A stretch of 64,000 nt of DNA, taken from NCBI GenBank assembly GCA_026874595.1, contig CM049311.1:12431676-12495675 (forward strand), written 5' to 3'. This DNA comes from Sipunculus nudus (taxonomy: Eukaryota; Annelida; Sipuncula; Golfingiida; Sipunculidae). A program made the position numbers and the translations under genes. Shown piece after piece: positions 51,901-61,449 of this stretch (within the stretch, counting starts at the first letter, position 1; every line of letters starts with the position of its first letter). The notes beneath the pieces are model-generated. The model was not told the origin of the DNA. It saw only the letters and a program-made list of their open reading frames with translations, and did not search any database.

Positions 51901-51984
51901 CTATATACTAAGAAGTATATAAAACGAGGTTCACTAACCTTTAGTTACCAAGGAACACACTGCAACAAGGAGCAGCCAAAACAT
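29495..51984 (-). CDS. Secreted protein: Cys-rich N-terminal region, mucin-like linker, CUB domain (16 exons)
   Basis: The exons (minus strand) are 51984-51939, 48785-48768, 48379-48318, 45120-45037, 44362-44242, 43562-43501, 41808-41673, 41193-41173, 37853-37794, 36859-36806, 35830-35774, 35192-35133, 31908-31849, 30932-30802, 30251-30029 and tentatively 29628-29495. Every junction is GT-AG and every phase matches, giving about 442 residues. Layout: signal peptide about 1-18; Cys-rich, helix-rich region about 22-180 (11-12 Cys) of no family I know; Thr/Pro linker about 183-281; CUB domain 282-398; C-terminal tail 400-442. The CUB domain starts [10 protein letters not shown], has [15 protein letters not shown] and DHVRIYNG, and ends FNLTWQTY. 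Its third cysteine is displaced into FCLE rather than lying just before YDHV. N-glycosylation sequons occur (NRTT, NSTG, NLTW). A secreted or matrix/mucosal protein is likely; the ligand is unknown. Confidence 0.8.
29710..29762. repeat. (TA)n microsatellites
   Basis: TA-alternating tract broken by CAAAAAG. Confidence 0.9.
30029..30251 (-). CDS. CUB/mucin gene exon 15: CUB domain, second half
   Basis: The acceptor atcaattaag|TTT (phase 0) and donor CAAG|gtaaac bound 223 nt encoding 74 residues: [37 protein letters not shown], then [20 protein letters not shown]. It completes the beta sandwich with C4 (LDDC) and the RFTSD...RGF strands. The usual C3 before the YD motif is absent and a Cys occurs five positions earlier instead. 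Confidence 0.9.
30404..30582. repeat. Twin (TA)n tracts between the two CUB exons
   Basis: Tracts at about 30404-30486 and 30523-30582 flank a short unique piece. Both tracts are followed by related sequence (ATAACAACCGCCAACG and AATTACAACCATAAACGGA), suggesting the whole unit is duplicated. Confidence 0.9.
30802..30932 (-). CDS. CUB/mucin gene exon 14: CUB domain, first half
   Basis: The acceptor attgacag|CA and donor ACC|gtaaga bound 131 nt encoding 43 residues: [44 protein letters not shown]1 and C2 of the CUB fold and the SPxYPxxYP signature are present. Confidence 0.9.
31849..31908 (-). CDS. CUB/mucin gene exon 13: Thr/Pro linker exon, diverged
   Basis: 60 nt, phase 1-1, encoding [19 protein letters not shown]. 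The acceptor is tattccacag and the donor AA|gtaagc. It is the most diverged member, closest to the CUB exons, and its last base makes a Thr codon with the CUB exon. Confidence 0.75.
31910..35100. other. Intron, AT-rich
   Basis: Between linker exons 12 and 13. Mostly unique AT-rich DNA. 34.3-34.9 kb carries GACCTTGACC-type words (AAACCCTAGACCTAGGC, TTGACCCTGAAACTG) that recur around 36.6-36.8 kb and look like an old dispersed repeat. I see no further exon. Confidence 0.4.
35133..35192 (-). CDS. CUB/mucin gene exon 12: Thr/Pro linker exon
   Basis: 60 nt, phase 1-1, encoding [19 protein letters not shown]. The acceptor is attttacag and the donor gtatgc. Confidence 0.8.
35774..35830 (-). CDS. 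CUB/mucin gene exon 11: Thr/Pro linker exon
   Basis: 57 nt, phase 1-1, encoding [18 protein letters not shown]. The acceptor is gttcttcag and the donor gtaagg. It is the counterpart of exon 9 in the neighbouring duplicated unit. Confidence 0.8.
36185..36255 (-). pseudogene. Decayed Thr/Pro linker exon in unit 1
   Basis: Minus strand TTTCACCAATATAGACCTCC aligns with the better preserved decayed exon at 38.63-38.69 kb and with live linker exons. It has an in-frame stop and no AG acceptor. Confidence 0.5.
36806..36859 (-). CDS. CUB/mucin gene exon 10: Thr/Pro linker exon
   Basis: 54 nt, phase 1-1, encoding [17 protein letters not shown]. The acceptor is attttacag and the donor gtatgc. It shares flanking intron sequence with exon 12. 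Confidence 0.8.
37205..37246 (-). pseudogene. Truncated Thr/Pro linker exon
   Basis: The acceptor ttatttttcag is intact and is followed by VTPTTSRI in the correct phase. The second half of the exon and its donor are gone, and the frame runs on into intron sequence. Confidence 0.55.
37794..37853 (-). CDS. CUB/mucin gene exon 9: Thr/Pro linker exon
   Basis: 60 nt, phase 1-1, encoding [19 protein letters not shown]. The acceptor is atttttcag and the donor is consensus gtaagt. It is one of five homologous exons built on the repeat VAPTTT; Thr-rich and probably heavily O-glycosylated. Confidence 0.8.
38165..38215 (-). pseudogene. Decayed Thr/Pro linker exon in unit 2
   Basis: Minus strand ACCACAACTCCTGCAAAAAC with downstream AGCAGGATACACG matches the 3' part of exons 10 and 12 (ACCACAACTCCAGCAG|gtatgc). 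The donor is destroyed and there is no acceptor side. Confidence 0.5.
38625..38690 (-). pseudogene. Decayed Thr/Pro linker exon in unit 2 (second)
   Basis: Minus strand reads [15 protein letters not shown] after a ctacaa that replaces the expected cag acceptor. It is the counterpart of 36185-36255 in unit 1. Confidence 0.5.
38900..41165. other. Intron with a GC-richer repeat at 39.0-39.6 kb
   Basis: 39.02-39.60 kb is GC-richer than its surroundings and contains two related pieces about 65 bp apart (TTCACAGGTTATGAATGTTG with AGTCCAAACAC, and TGCACAGGTTACGGATGTTG with AGTACAAACAC) plus an oligo-G tract at 39065. It looks like a mobile-element fragment of unknown family. The rest is AT-rich with no exon seen. 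Plus-strand frames at 39394-40404 have no coding character. Confidence 0.4.
41173..41193 (-). CDS. CUB/mucin gene exon 8: 21-nt microexon
   Basis: The acceptor catttccag|AG and donor CACAG|gtaagg bound 21 nt (phase 1-1) encoding PCAVTT. It joins CCLDK to the first linker exon and adds the last cysteine of the N-terminal region. Confidence 0.7.
41353..41506. repeat. (TA)n, (CT)n and (TA)n microsatellites
   Basis: TA tract at about 41353-41376; CT tract at about 41443-41476 running directly into a TA tract to about 41506. Confidence 0.9.
41673..41808 (-). CDS. CUB/mucin gene exon 7: Cys-rich region
   Basis: The acceptor ctattccacag and donor GACA|gtgagt bound 136 nt encoding 45 residues: [19 protein letters not shown], then a helix [15 protein letters not shown] and NFECCLD. 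The overlapping longer minus-strand frame (to 42065) and plus-strand frame (41744-42094) are not coding. Confidence 0.8.
42869..42940. repeat. (TA)n microsatellite
   Basis: About 36 uninterrupted TA units. Confidence 0.95.
43501..43562 (-). CDS. CUB/mucin gene exon 6: Cys-rich region
   Basis: The acceptor atttcgaag and consensus donor TGG|gtaagt bound 62 nt encoding [20 protein letters not shown]. The helix runs on into exon 7. Confidence 0.8.
44242..44362 (-). CDS. CUB/mucin gene exon 5: Cys-rich region
   Basis: The acceptor atttatag and donor GGAA|gtatga bound 121 nt encoding 40 residues: [19 protein letters not shown], then [19 protein letters not shown]. It contains the sequon NRT and one cysteine. 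Confidence 0.8.
45037..45120 (-). CDS. CUB/mucin gene exon 4: Cys-rich region
   Basis: The acceptor tttttgtag and donor ATG|gtaaat bound 84 nt (phase 0-0), 28 residues: [15 protein letters not shown], then [10 protein letters not shown]. It continues the helix of exon 3 and adds a CPPPC turn. Confidence 0.8.
45915..48108 (+). mobile_element. Satellite-cored element, diverged copy
   Basis: It starts AACTAATGGTCCATGGGCCA TGACGCTAAGC, a diverged version of the 18484 start. It holds decayed monomers from about 46.99 kb (GGTGGCGCCACC dyad at 47335; GATTTGTGCCTTGTTAACGG) and ends at GTGATCGCTATAGCTCAGAT with CAACTGAGC at 48105. A second partial end at 47.96-48.0 kb suggests nested copies. It lies in the intron between exons 3 and 4 of the CUB/mucin gene. 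A short coding-looking frame at 46573-46806 is part of the repeat. Confidence 0.6.
48318..48379 (-). CDS. CUB/mucin gene exon 3: start of Cys-rich region
   Basis: The acceptor ttattctag and donor GCT|gtgagt bound 62 nt encoding [20 protein letters not shown], an amphipathic helix with two cysteines seven residues apart (x-C-x7-C). Confidence 0.75.
48768..48785 (-). CDS. CUB/mucin gene exon 2: 18-nt microexon
   Basis: The acceptor ctttcag|GT and donor CAAG|gtatgc bound 18 nt (phase 1-1) encoding FAVKQ between the signal peptide and the Cys-rich region. The phase match on both sides is the main support; skipping it would also keep the frame. Confidence 0.55.
48800..49920. other. Intron of the CUB/mucin gene, AT-rich
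   Basis: No exon, repeat family or motif is evident. The frame at 49374-49577 is AT-rich chance coding. Confidence 0.4.
49930..50730 (+). mobile_element. Decayed Ty3/Gypsy polymerase fragment (reverse transcriptase end and RNase H)
   Basis: Across several frames, with many stops and frameshifts, the plus strand recalls the end of a Gypsy reverse transcriptase ([11 protein letters not shown] near 49945-49980) and later its RNase H segment (a [12 protein letters not shown]-like stretch near 50555-50595 and a LSRDP-like end near 50690-50705). Protease, most of the polymerase and integrase are absent. It is clearly inactive. Confidence 0.75.
50893..51540 (+). other. Possible 3' LTR or separate gene fragment after the Gypsy remnant
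   Basis: A purine-rich AATGGGGGA is followed by TGTGTGTCACGAAAGTG, which could be a polypurine tract and LTR start. Within the span, two frames are open (50894-51187 and 51199-51531). The second contains [22 protein letters not shown]-like in cysteine spacing, behind a good acceptor (taattcctcag at about 51220). After another acceptor-like CCCCGCAG at about 51342 it has [19 protein letters not shown] and a hydrophobic C-terminus ([14 protein letters not shown]) like a GPI-anchor or membrane signal. The two readings conflict and I cannot decide between them. Confidence 0.35.
51939..51984 (-). CDS. CUB/mucin gene exon 1: signal peptide
   Basis: ATG at 51984-51982 encodes [15 protein letters not shown], a compact signal sequence, and ends AAAG|gttagt in phase 1. 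The longer open frames on the plus strand across this place (51984-52398) have no coding character. Confidence 0.75.
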
Positions 51985-52548
51985 TGTTCTTTTGCAGAAA
52001 GCTTCAGCAAATGATGTCAGTTGCCTGTATATCTAAGGAAATGGCTTCCAGGGGACACTTCCACACATATATGTTTCAAATTGTCCTGAAGCACATGTCG
52101 GGATGGTATCTTGGGAAAGCAAACTTTAATTTGCATCTCAATCACGTATTTGTCATATCTATATTTTCACTGTGCCTGTCGCAGGTTACGCTCTTTACAC
52201 AACGCTTTACCTATAGACCTACTACCTATATCGTTGGCGTTTTTTTACCTCGTATCTCTACAACAGAGGGAAGCACTGTCCAATCAGATGAGACCGTGTG
52301 CTGGAAGACAAAACGGTTTACACGGAGCCAATGTTGTTCATTTCGTTTTGTGTGACACCTCATCGCACTGGCAACCGTTCGAACAGGCCACAGGCTAGAA
52401 TTGCCCCACACTTAGTTTGCACAGGTCCTTGTGTACATAGGATGCCCAGCCGGTGAGCTGTTATTCAAACGAATTGAAACAACATAGGCACCATGCCCAT
52501 CATGCTGGCTGGTTTTAGTTTTGCTGACAACGAATGCATGGCTACGCT

Positions 52549-52559
52549 TATATAGCCTT
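52549..52559 (-). promoter_or_regulatory. TATA-like element upstream of the CUB/mucin gene
   Basis: GCTATATAAGC on the minus strand lies about 570 bases upstream of the start codon at 51984. This is far for a coding first exon, so it would imply a long or spliced 5' untranslated region. It is a sequence match only. Confidence 0.25.
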
Positions 52560-53001
52560 AGTGTCATAGTCAAATCGGTCGATGATACGAGAACGCAGAG
52601 GGAGCAATTAAAATTCGACTATTCTTTACTAAGAGTAGCCATACAACTGCCATCAAGTGGCGCTTGAAGCGCAGCTTTGGGCGGAGCCATGATGCCTGTC
52701 GAGGGTTTGTTAACTGGTGTTTATTTGGTTGCTGGTCACATCAGTGTATCATAGACCGTCAAACCAGGCAGCGGGAAAAATAAGTAGCTTCTTTAGAAGC
52801 GCAATATTTCCGCTGCCTCAGGTGCTTAGTTGCAGGTCCCTGCTTCATCAATGCCAATTTTAGATCGTGTATCTTGACTGCCTATAAAACCTATCGATAT
52901 AAATATAGTTATCAATAAATGAGTTTTTCAGTCTGTCTTATAATTCTTAATAGTCCTAAGCTGCATGCTTCCCCCCCCCCCTTGAAATGAGGTCACCTAA
53001 G

Positions 53002-54609
53002 ACAAGTGACCCATTGGTCATGACGCGCGGCCGACTGGCATATTGACAATGCACAACAACAAATTAAGATAATGTAGATGGCATCATAGTTCATGCATAT
53101 TAATTAGCTAAAGTTCATCATCACCCATAAGCACATCAAATTTAATGACAATCCATCCAGCTGTTCCTGGCAATTTGTGTGTATTTTGCATTATTTCTTG
53201 GGCACTCAAACATGGCCTGTAACTCAGATAATATAGGTCACAAGGCCTCAATTTAGGTTTCTGAGAACATTTGACGAGCTCTCAGGATGTCAAGTAAGGA
53301 GATTAAAGTCAAATTGTTATGATTTGTGGCCTGCTTTGGTATCAAATTTTCAATTATTCCCGGGGTGCTCAGAAGCCCCATAGCTTGATGAATATGAGTA
53401 ACAGAAACCTAATTTCAGGTTTCCAAGAAGACTTTTTCATAGACCTTACTGGTTGTCAAAATAGAAGATTTTAGGTCCAATGGCTATGATTCGTGCCCTG
53501 CTTTGATATCAAATTTTCAATTATTCTGGAGGGTACTTTCTAAGCCTCAAAGCTTGGAAAATATGGATAACAGAGACCTAAATTCATGTTTCCAAGAAGA
53601 CTTTTCATGGACTTCCCTGGATGTCAAGTAAGAAGAATCTAGGACCAATGGTTATGATTTTTGCACTGTTATAGGATGACCACATCTTTAAAGGTCTCAA
53701 AAACAGAGAAAAAAATCACAAGAAAAAACAGGTGGCGCCAGCAAACTGCAGAAACTAATGTAACATTCCATGGCCAATATCCATGCAAAGAAACATGAAG
53801 ACCAATGCATTAGTTGTTGAGATACTTTAGCTTTTGAATCAGATTTTCCATTATTCTGGGGGGATATTTCAGTGCCCCATAGCTCTGAGGTTTTGGGTAA
53901 CAGAGACCTAATTTATGGTCTCCAAGGAGACTTTTCACAGGCCTCCCTGCATATCAAGACAGAAGATTCAAGGTCCAGTCGTTCCGATTTGTGCCCCGTT
54001 ATCAGTTGACAGCATCTTTTAAGGTATCAAAAATTGAGAAAAAAAATCGTAAAAAAATTGAAAAAACATTCAGGTGGCGCCACCAGTCTGCAGATACTGA
54101 TCAAACACTCCATGATCAAAATCCATGCAAAGTTTTATGATGATCAATGCATTAGTTGTTCAGATACTTGAACTTTTGTATCAAATTTTCCATTATTCTG
54201 GGGGATACTTCGGAGCCCCATAGCTTAAAGAATATTGGTACCAGAAACCTAATTCCAGGTTTCTAAGGAGATTTTTTATGGCCCTCTTCGGATGTACGGT
54301 AAGAAGATTCCAGGTCCAGCGGTTACGATTTGTGCCCTGTTAACAGATGACCGCATCTTTTAAGGTATCATAAATAGAGAAAAAAAATCGTAAAAAATCG
54401 AAAAAAATACAGGTGGCGCCACCAGCCTGCAGAAATTGATGAAACACTCCATGATCAATATCTATACAAAGAATCATGGTGATCAATGCATTAGTTGTTC
54501 AGATACTTGAGCTTTTGAGCTAGGACTGCCTGACGGCCGGACAACCGGACGGCCGAATGGACAAAGAGTGATTGCTGAAGCTCAGATGACTTACCGTCAG
54601 CTGAGCTAA
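53002..54609 (+). mobile_element. Satellite-cored element, short complete copy
   Basis: It begins ACAAGTGACCCATTGGTCAT GACGCGCGGCCGACTGG and ends in the hairpin GCTCAG-A-TGAC...GTCA-G-CTGAGC (54580-54606) plus TAA. Internally there are about four monomers with clear landmarks (GGTGGCGCCACC dyads near 54073 and 54412, GGGTAACAGAGACC near 53892, GATTTGTGCCCTGTTAACAG near 54327). Having both ends in one 1.6-kb copy supports these as true element termini. Confidence 0.75.
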
Positions 54610-54619
54610 TAACAAACAT

Positions 54620-57600
54620 CGTGCTTGGACGTCTTTTTAATATTACATGGCATGGTCAATTTCTTTTTCTATGAAAATCAAACATGCGTTATAGGACACT
54701 CTATGGTACCGAAAACAATTAATCTTTTTTAGTTCTTGGAGTTAACGGGAGCTATTTTAAAAAATGATATTTTTATCTAATTTGAGTCTACAAAATATTT
54801 ATGAATCACTAATTTCTAGACCTTGGTCGAGACAAACATTAATTGGCAGTTTGACTGCTGCTGGCCTCATCACTGATCTAATGTTGGAATTTCGCATGTA
54901 TTACCATGACCGGCAAGGCAGTCGTATATATTTGATGTGATTCTTTATTCTTCTGATCATAAACTTACCCCAATAAAGATAATTGATTCACAATTATTTT
55001 AATTTACCCCACTACTAAAATGATGTTACTTACGAAATTCTTTACATCACACCCCTTTAATTTGATTACTTTATTTTATTTGGGTTAACCTTTAGCATAT
55101 ATAAACTACAACTTTCTATATGTATGTTGCAAAACTATTATTGGTCCAAACTGCGACGAATTCGACTATTATATCCTCACAGTGGAATGATGAGTCACAA
55201 TATTCTAGATGTTTGCTGAGACAATATCTGCAATACTGACCTTATGGTATAAACAACCATCTGTACAAAATGTACAAGAAAAATATGGATTATTGGTCAT
55301 TTAATCTCTCCTATCGCAAAAAAAAGGTTGGCAAATTTGTTGTTGTCAAAGGGATGGAAAAAACAGCCCGGAACCTAGAGCCACGGTCCATTCAACGTTA
55401 ACATCTTCAGATTTAATGAGTAGGCATATAGCAATACGAAACAATAGGTTTGGCTAATCTGCAGTGGGATACAAGGTTGGTCCACGGACTATAACTACTG
55501 CCGAGGCCAGTTTGACACGTACGCTCTATTGCATCGAACATAGAACATTCATGTATATATAAACACATACGAACATTCATGTAGGCTAAAATATTTGTAT
55601 GCAGTGAGTGGTTCGTTCAATGATAGTCACTGATCACATTATGTATTACATAAAACGAAAGCAAACCAACGTCAATTCATATGGAACATTCTATTTCTGC
55701 TTCAGCTACAAAATACATACGAAGACAGTAAATCAGAAAATCAAAGTTTATAGTTCATAGGTTGATAGTATCTCTATCCTCAACAAGCGACCAATCTAAA
55801 TAAATCACCCTGGACCAACTATATGGCAAACATAAAGGCATTGAATACGTTTCAGCTGATATAAAATAATAACCTTTAAATTACGCAAAAAAATTACGCG
55901 AAATTTTAAATTGCAATTGTTGAGAGATTTAATCGTTCTTCAATAATTGTAGCATACAAACCACAACAGCACCTGCGTTTGGTATACAGATGTGAAAACT
56001 TCTATTTAGTGTAGTATCTTTCAAAATTATGTCCGGAGAGATTTCGATAACGATAGTCATTCTACAGCTTATGGGAACAATTAACTGATCATTATGGTTT
56101 GTAAACACGAACATCGGAAATTTATTTTATACCAGATAAAGATAAGATGCAGCTTGTTTTCGATCAGATAAATCGGCATATTCAATGTGAAAGGGATTCA
56201 AAATGATGTTACTTTTTCCATACTATGTTTATTGAATCCGTGATAAAATGCCAGCGACATATGTTTTGATACAACGTAGAAATTACCAAACAAACATACG
56301 ACATGTTCAGTGCTAATGTAATATGTATATTCAGTGGTCATTATTTTGATATTATATTAAATGTTTACTTCACAACGTTTTTTTCTATGGTAGATTCATA
56401 TATTCCCTTAATCGTATTTAATGTCGTGGTACCCATTTCAATAAGATCACGTTGCCTTTGGTTGATGACCATTTAAAATTCAATGATCGGTCAGTGAGTA
56501 AAATTGATCTGGTGGTCGGTCAATGAGTGTCGTAATTGTCATGAGAAAAGATGTTGATTTTTCGATGCAAATTTTGAGATAAACTTGAAGTAAGTATGTG
56601 GTTATTTACTTTATACCTAAAATAATAATATAGACAATTTCTTACACACAAGATGATAAAATTTATTACATGAAATGGATGACCTAAATATCGATTGAAT
56701 TGACCTAAATACCGATTGAATCTATATGTGGTAGGAAAAATTATGCAATTAAACATCCGATTTCTCCTGGTTTACGGAGGGTAAAGCTAAACCGATATGT
56801 ACTGCTGATCGATCATGAAGTCACACCTTTTGTCCTGCACTATTGTCAAGGGTGTAGCCCGATTAGATTTCCATTTTTGAAGTTTGATTTGAAGTAATTT
56901 CTCTAATTCAACTTAGGAATTTGCATTCTTAAGATTTTAAAGTTTTTTTTTGTGGGCTCGATCGCTTCAATTGTAAATACTTTCCAAAGAGTACTTTTAA
57001 CATCAGTAACTACTAACCAAGGCACGATGTACTTCACCTTTTGGTTATGTGCATGTCATCCAAAATGCTGGGTCATGACATAAAAGAACCCTCGTAAGGC
57101 TCACTCACAAACGACTGTTTGGCACAGTTTCCTAATTTAGCCTGCATGTCGCTAACCCTTATCGATCGGTGGGGGGGGGGGGGGAGTGAAAAAAAATCCC
57201 AGATTTTTTTCCTTATGGGTTGAGGTTTTTGCCCTTTGTTTAACCCCTTCACCACAAAAGCCGCTTAGGAAATAAGTATTTTGTTTCATGAGACTAAAAC
57301 ATATGTGAGCAGGCAGTTTTTGGCAAATCCTCTATGGCTAGACTGTATTTGTATCCCGAAAAAAATAAAGGTGATATGTTTGCCCAGTATGCCGAAATTT
57401 TCTCTCTTTTTTATAGAACTATTATTTTTAAATGTATGTTATATCCATTATTTACTTGCAAACAGCAAATTACAACTTATGGCTAAAAAACATTATCCTT
57501 GATATAAATAAGTTTGCATCTGCAGGCACGATATTCATTATTTTAGGTTACAACCCTTTAGGCCTGACCGCCCTTAGGGCAATATTTTGAAAAAAATAAA

Positions 57601-59680
57601 CATTTCATCTCTTGTAATGCATAATACCTAAATAACGTGTGTTATCTATCTGAAATATATCAATGATTGGTCAGATAAGAGCAACTACCACATATACCAT
57701 GATGCGGTCTAGCGGTCATTGAATGCCCAAGAATAATTTATTTACATCAATCGACTGAATTGATTTTAATTGGAGTGTTCATGTATTTGATATGGTTTAA
57801 AGATAATTCGGTATAATTCATAGGGACGGTTTTCATTGTTACAGAAACCTGAGCAGTACCATTTCTCTACGTGATTATGCTTATAACACATAATATACTC
57901 ACGATAAAAGCAATATATCAATATACAATCTCATGAGCTGATCTTCTTAACAAACAAACACATCGTTTACTTTGTAAACTTAAAGCCAACGAAAGCAGAC
58001 CTTTGAACACTTCATAAGAAATATAGACACACACCTAGTACTGTAAAATAGTTCAGCCACTCATTTTCCCAAAGTTAATCATCATACAAACCAGCTCAAC
58101 AAAGCCGTTAAAATGTTGATGCAAGTGTGTTCACAGCAGTGTCTGTCTCAAACGAGTGCATCTAAATTTAAACTATTTTACATGTAATGTTCGATAAGAT
58201 ATATTAACTATTAAGAAGAAGCACTCTCTGTATGGTTCCGTTGGCAGGGTGCTGTAATTTATAGGGGTAACAATTTTTATGCCTCTCTTTGAAAAATCTT
58301 TTCACAAACCATTTAAAAAATTATCAATGAGTCGAATTGGATATTCATAAACTTTTCTGTCATGGATATTATATATTTTATAAAATTAAAGAGTTCATTT
58401 CTTACACACAAAGTTTTTAGACACCGAGAATGTTATGAATGTATATATTAAAAATATATATATATATATATTTTATCGTTAAATATCACAAATATTTAAC
58501 AAGTATTTTGATTTGTTTGACAGAACCGGAGGTCCAATGATGCAGATGTTTGACTCTTTAGGTAAACATAAGATCATTTGACGGTCGTAGCAGGGGTCTC
58601 GAAAATCGAGTGGTATCACGCCTCACTTAATGTGATAGATTAAGATTTGAGGAATCTTAATTTTTGCAACTCAATACGTCTTTTTTTTCATCGGCAAGAA
58701 TCCCCTTGCAATCTCATTATGTGTACGTTCTTTAAGTCCCTTAATTAGTCTTGCCTTTATTGCTGTAAACCTACTATGGGTATTCTGTAATGGTAAGATT
58801 ATTCCATCCACACACACCATCAAAAAAAGGCTAAAAATTAAGGCGTTTCAATATTGTTAAAGTTATAATAGCATGAAATACTAGAGAGAACTGGTCAACT
58901 TAATCAAATAAATAAATTTCAATAAATTGAAAATAGGTATTACAATGTGCTGTTCAGGTTAACAATGTAATCGACTCAAAATAAAAATATCAAAGCCTTT
59001 CAGAATACTCCAAATAGGCTGTAACAAGAAATCACTAAGTACTAGAAGCACCCGTTAAAAATCCTCGGTTTTGCAAGATAGATAATGCTGTAATAAGCCG
59101 GAAGAGAATGAATAGCGCATATTTCAATCATGGGCTTTTTCCATTTAGCTTGCTATATGATATGCTTACTTGTACAGGAATTTCTTGAAAACTCCTTACC
59201 ATATAAACCCATTACATGAAGAATCCGAATACTTTGAAAAAAGTTCGACGAATTCATATGACTATGTAGCAATGTGAAAGCTTAAGAATACTTTTTTTAT
59301 AAATTGTTATCAGTTACCAGTTGAGGGTAATCTTAGGCATGATAAGAGACACAAGTTTGTCGGTTTAGGCACTTGCACGCGAAAATGCAAAGCATAGCTG
59401 CCATAGTGATAAGATAGGCCCAGGTAAATAGATTACAACAGGATTAAACATGTGTCTTGATCTTTTTTAATTGATCTTGAATAACAGATTTTTCATTTAT
59501 AATGAAAAATATTTATGAATGTAAAGATAAAAACGTACTTGTAAACCCATAGAAATTGTATCAAACGGTGATCGTTCTACATGACTCGATTTCCAGTGTG
59601 GACTTAACTGAGAATCCCTCGCATTGAAAGCATTTCCGTTTGAATAACTTTTTGTCTAGGTGTTATAATGGATACGGCGG
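54620..59680. other. Intergenic AT-rich stretch
   Basis: I find no supportable exon, RNA gene or recognisable repeat beyond a short (TA)n near 58451-58472 and an oligo-G tract at 57171-57184. Small frames here (for example 55929-56114, 56520-56756, 57073-57255) have no motifs. 58520-58640 is GC-richer and may be an old repeat. Confidence 0.4.
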
Positions 59681-59825
59681 TCAATGGGAATTATAGTGGA
59701 CTCGCAAGACCGCATACTGCACAAAACCTGCGGGCTCGGACAGAGCATGCTTTCTGGCAATTGTCTTTACGGGCCGGTGAACTGGAAACGAAGGCAAATC
59801 CCTGGAGGGGGGCTCCTGAAAAAGC
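59681..59825 (-). other. Possible exon (unrecognised)
   Basis: The minus strand has a good acceptor (gtcacgctttttcag) followed by an open piece of coding-like composition, EPPSRDLPSFPVHRPVKTIA, then RKHALSEPAGFVQYAVLRV to a stop at 59681. It lies downstream of the fibronectin type III exons on the same strand, so it could be their 3' end. Phase to the upstream exon could not be checked. Confidence 0.25.
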
Positions 59826-60432
59826 GTGACATGCGTGATGGACCTTAAAGCAAACAAGAAAAAGGGCCAGATGAGGGTAAAATTTTTAGTTATGCAGCTT
59901 AAATATTTCCAGCAAAAGAAAACACTTGTCATAGAACAGAACATCGACGATTGCAGAATATGAAGGGTAAAGTCTGAGCGGTTCCATTAAAAAAAAAAAT
60001 CTCTTGAAAAGAACCAACTCCGTATTAATGATATAGGTTATCTTCTCTGGTAAGCTGTTATGTTTATTCACCAAGCTTTGTGCAATATTTAACAAATCTC
60101 ATGGTTTGTTTCATGTATTAAATGAAAAAAAAATGTTTCCCCTGTCTGATTCAACTGTTTGGAATGTGTATCTCTCATATTCCATACCAATAGGAAGCAT
60201 AACTTCTTTATCCGTAAGCATAGTGCATTTGTACTAATCATGTTTGTACTGGGTATTAAGTACATGAAGCTTTCAAGATGATTATCTGAAATGTCCGGGT
60301 TTTGGATGGAGAAAAAGGCTGTTCACTTTGTTAAATCAGCAACACATTACTTCCTTTGTTTCATTAAAATGGTCAATGTTACGATTTTTGACAACAGAAG
60401 ACCATAACATGTGCAAATGTATGAATAAAAGG

Positions 60433-60600
60433 GATCTCCGGTAGCTCAGTGGCAGAACACCCGGCCGGAAATTGGACAGTCATTGGTGTAAATTTTCGTT
60501 CGGTGTGAATAACTTTGGTGGTTTCGTGTTCTCTCTCTCTCTCATTTGGCATAAATTTCAGATAAAATTCAGAAAGAGCCGTTGTAAACGGGCTTTAACC
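60433..60600 (+). mobile_element. tRNA-derived SINE-like element
   Basis: TCCGGTAGCTCAGTGGCAGA (60437-60456) is a near-perfect tRNA 5' arm and A box. The B box is degraded and the tail has a short (CT)n. It does not fold as a tRNA downstream of the anticodon arm, so it is called as a SINE. Confidence 0.5.
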
Positions 60601-60694
60601 ATGTGCACTTACGAATTTCATGTCCTGTCACTGTATAGTTTAGGACATTTGCATTTTAACTCCGAGGTATTAACTGTTTCTCATGTTCCACCGT

Positions 60695-61014
60695 TCATAC
60701 AAGGTAACGATAAACATGGATATTAAGTAACAAACACAATATGACTGCATGAGATCTCTTTTCGCTCTTCAGTTCTTGAGACACCGACACAACATTTGCT
60801 CTGTATAATCCTCCTGGCTTGAGATTTGTAAACTTTTCTTTGAATGACAATGTTGATTCTTTGCATATTCGTACCGTCACCACTCTATAATTGACATTCA
60901 TTAATGTCACTTTGTAGTAATCAACAATTACTGAACGAGCTGCGTACCACCAAGTAGCAACTAGGCTTGTGGTTGAAAGCGGATAGACCGAGACATACCT
61001 CGGAGGATCAGGCC
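60695..61014 (-). CDS. Fibronectin type III domain exon
   Basis: The acceptor tttaccag|GG (phase 1) opens PDPPRYVSVYPLSTTSLVAT WWYAARSVIVDYYKV, then NLKPGGLYRANVVSVS, the standard FN3 order: PP, the strand B tryptophan, the YxV strand, and L-x-P-G-x-x-Y-x-x-x-V. The split Arg codon formed with the exon ending at 62068 gives a natural FN3-FN3 junction (SITLRPDPP). The 3' end is unclear: the frame stays open to a stop at 60695 through a hydrophobic AVILCLLLNI, and no strong donor is visible, so it may be terminal or decayed. Confidence 0.65.
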
Positions 61015-61449
61015 CTGGTAAACGAAAAATTAATCAAGCTCAAAGTTTGTATATACACACTGGAAAACAAAAATCTGTATTTGGTATGTTATAACTCATT
61101 GTTTAAAAAATTAATATTAGAAAATAAAAGGAAAGAAATCTCTGAAAACACTTGCAAGAAATAAATGATTTAGATATACCCGTATCCAAACAATCGTAAC
61201 TGACCAAGGGATTTTTCACATAATTATCAGGAGCAATGATAAAATACATTGAAATAAAAATACAATTTGTACAAAGAAAATTATGACACAAAGTCTCCTG
61301 ATCCAAACAATTATTTGGTTATTGTCTTCTCTGTTTTTAAGGACTTTAGTGACACCGGATATAAAAAAGGAAAAAACTAGTTGGTCAACACATGGCTCTT
61401 TGTATTGCTAATTGACATATAGTATATATATTTAGCAAAGTACGGAAGA

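Noticed and set aside
51984-52398. Two overlapping plus-strand frames of 123 and 95 codons
   Set aside because: They overlap the signal-peptide exon on the other strand and have no recognisable motif.
59886-60095. Minus-strand frame of 69 codons
   Set aside because: No motif and no splice context; considered chance in AT-rich DNA.
60436-60510. A tRNA gene
   Set aside because: Only the 5' arm and A box are intact; the B box and acceptor pairing fail, so it is a SINE head.
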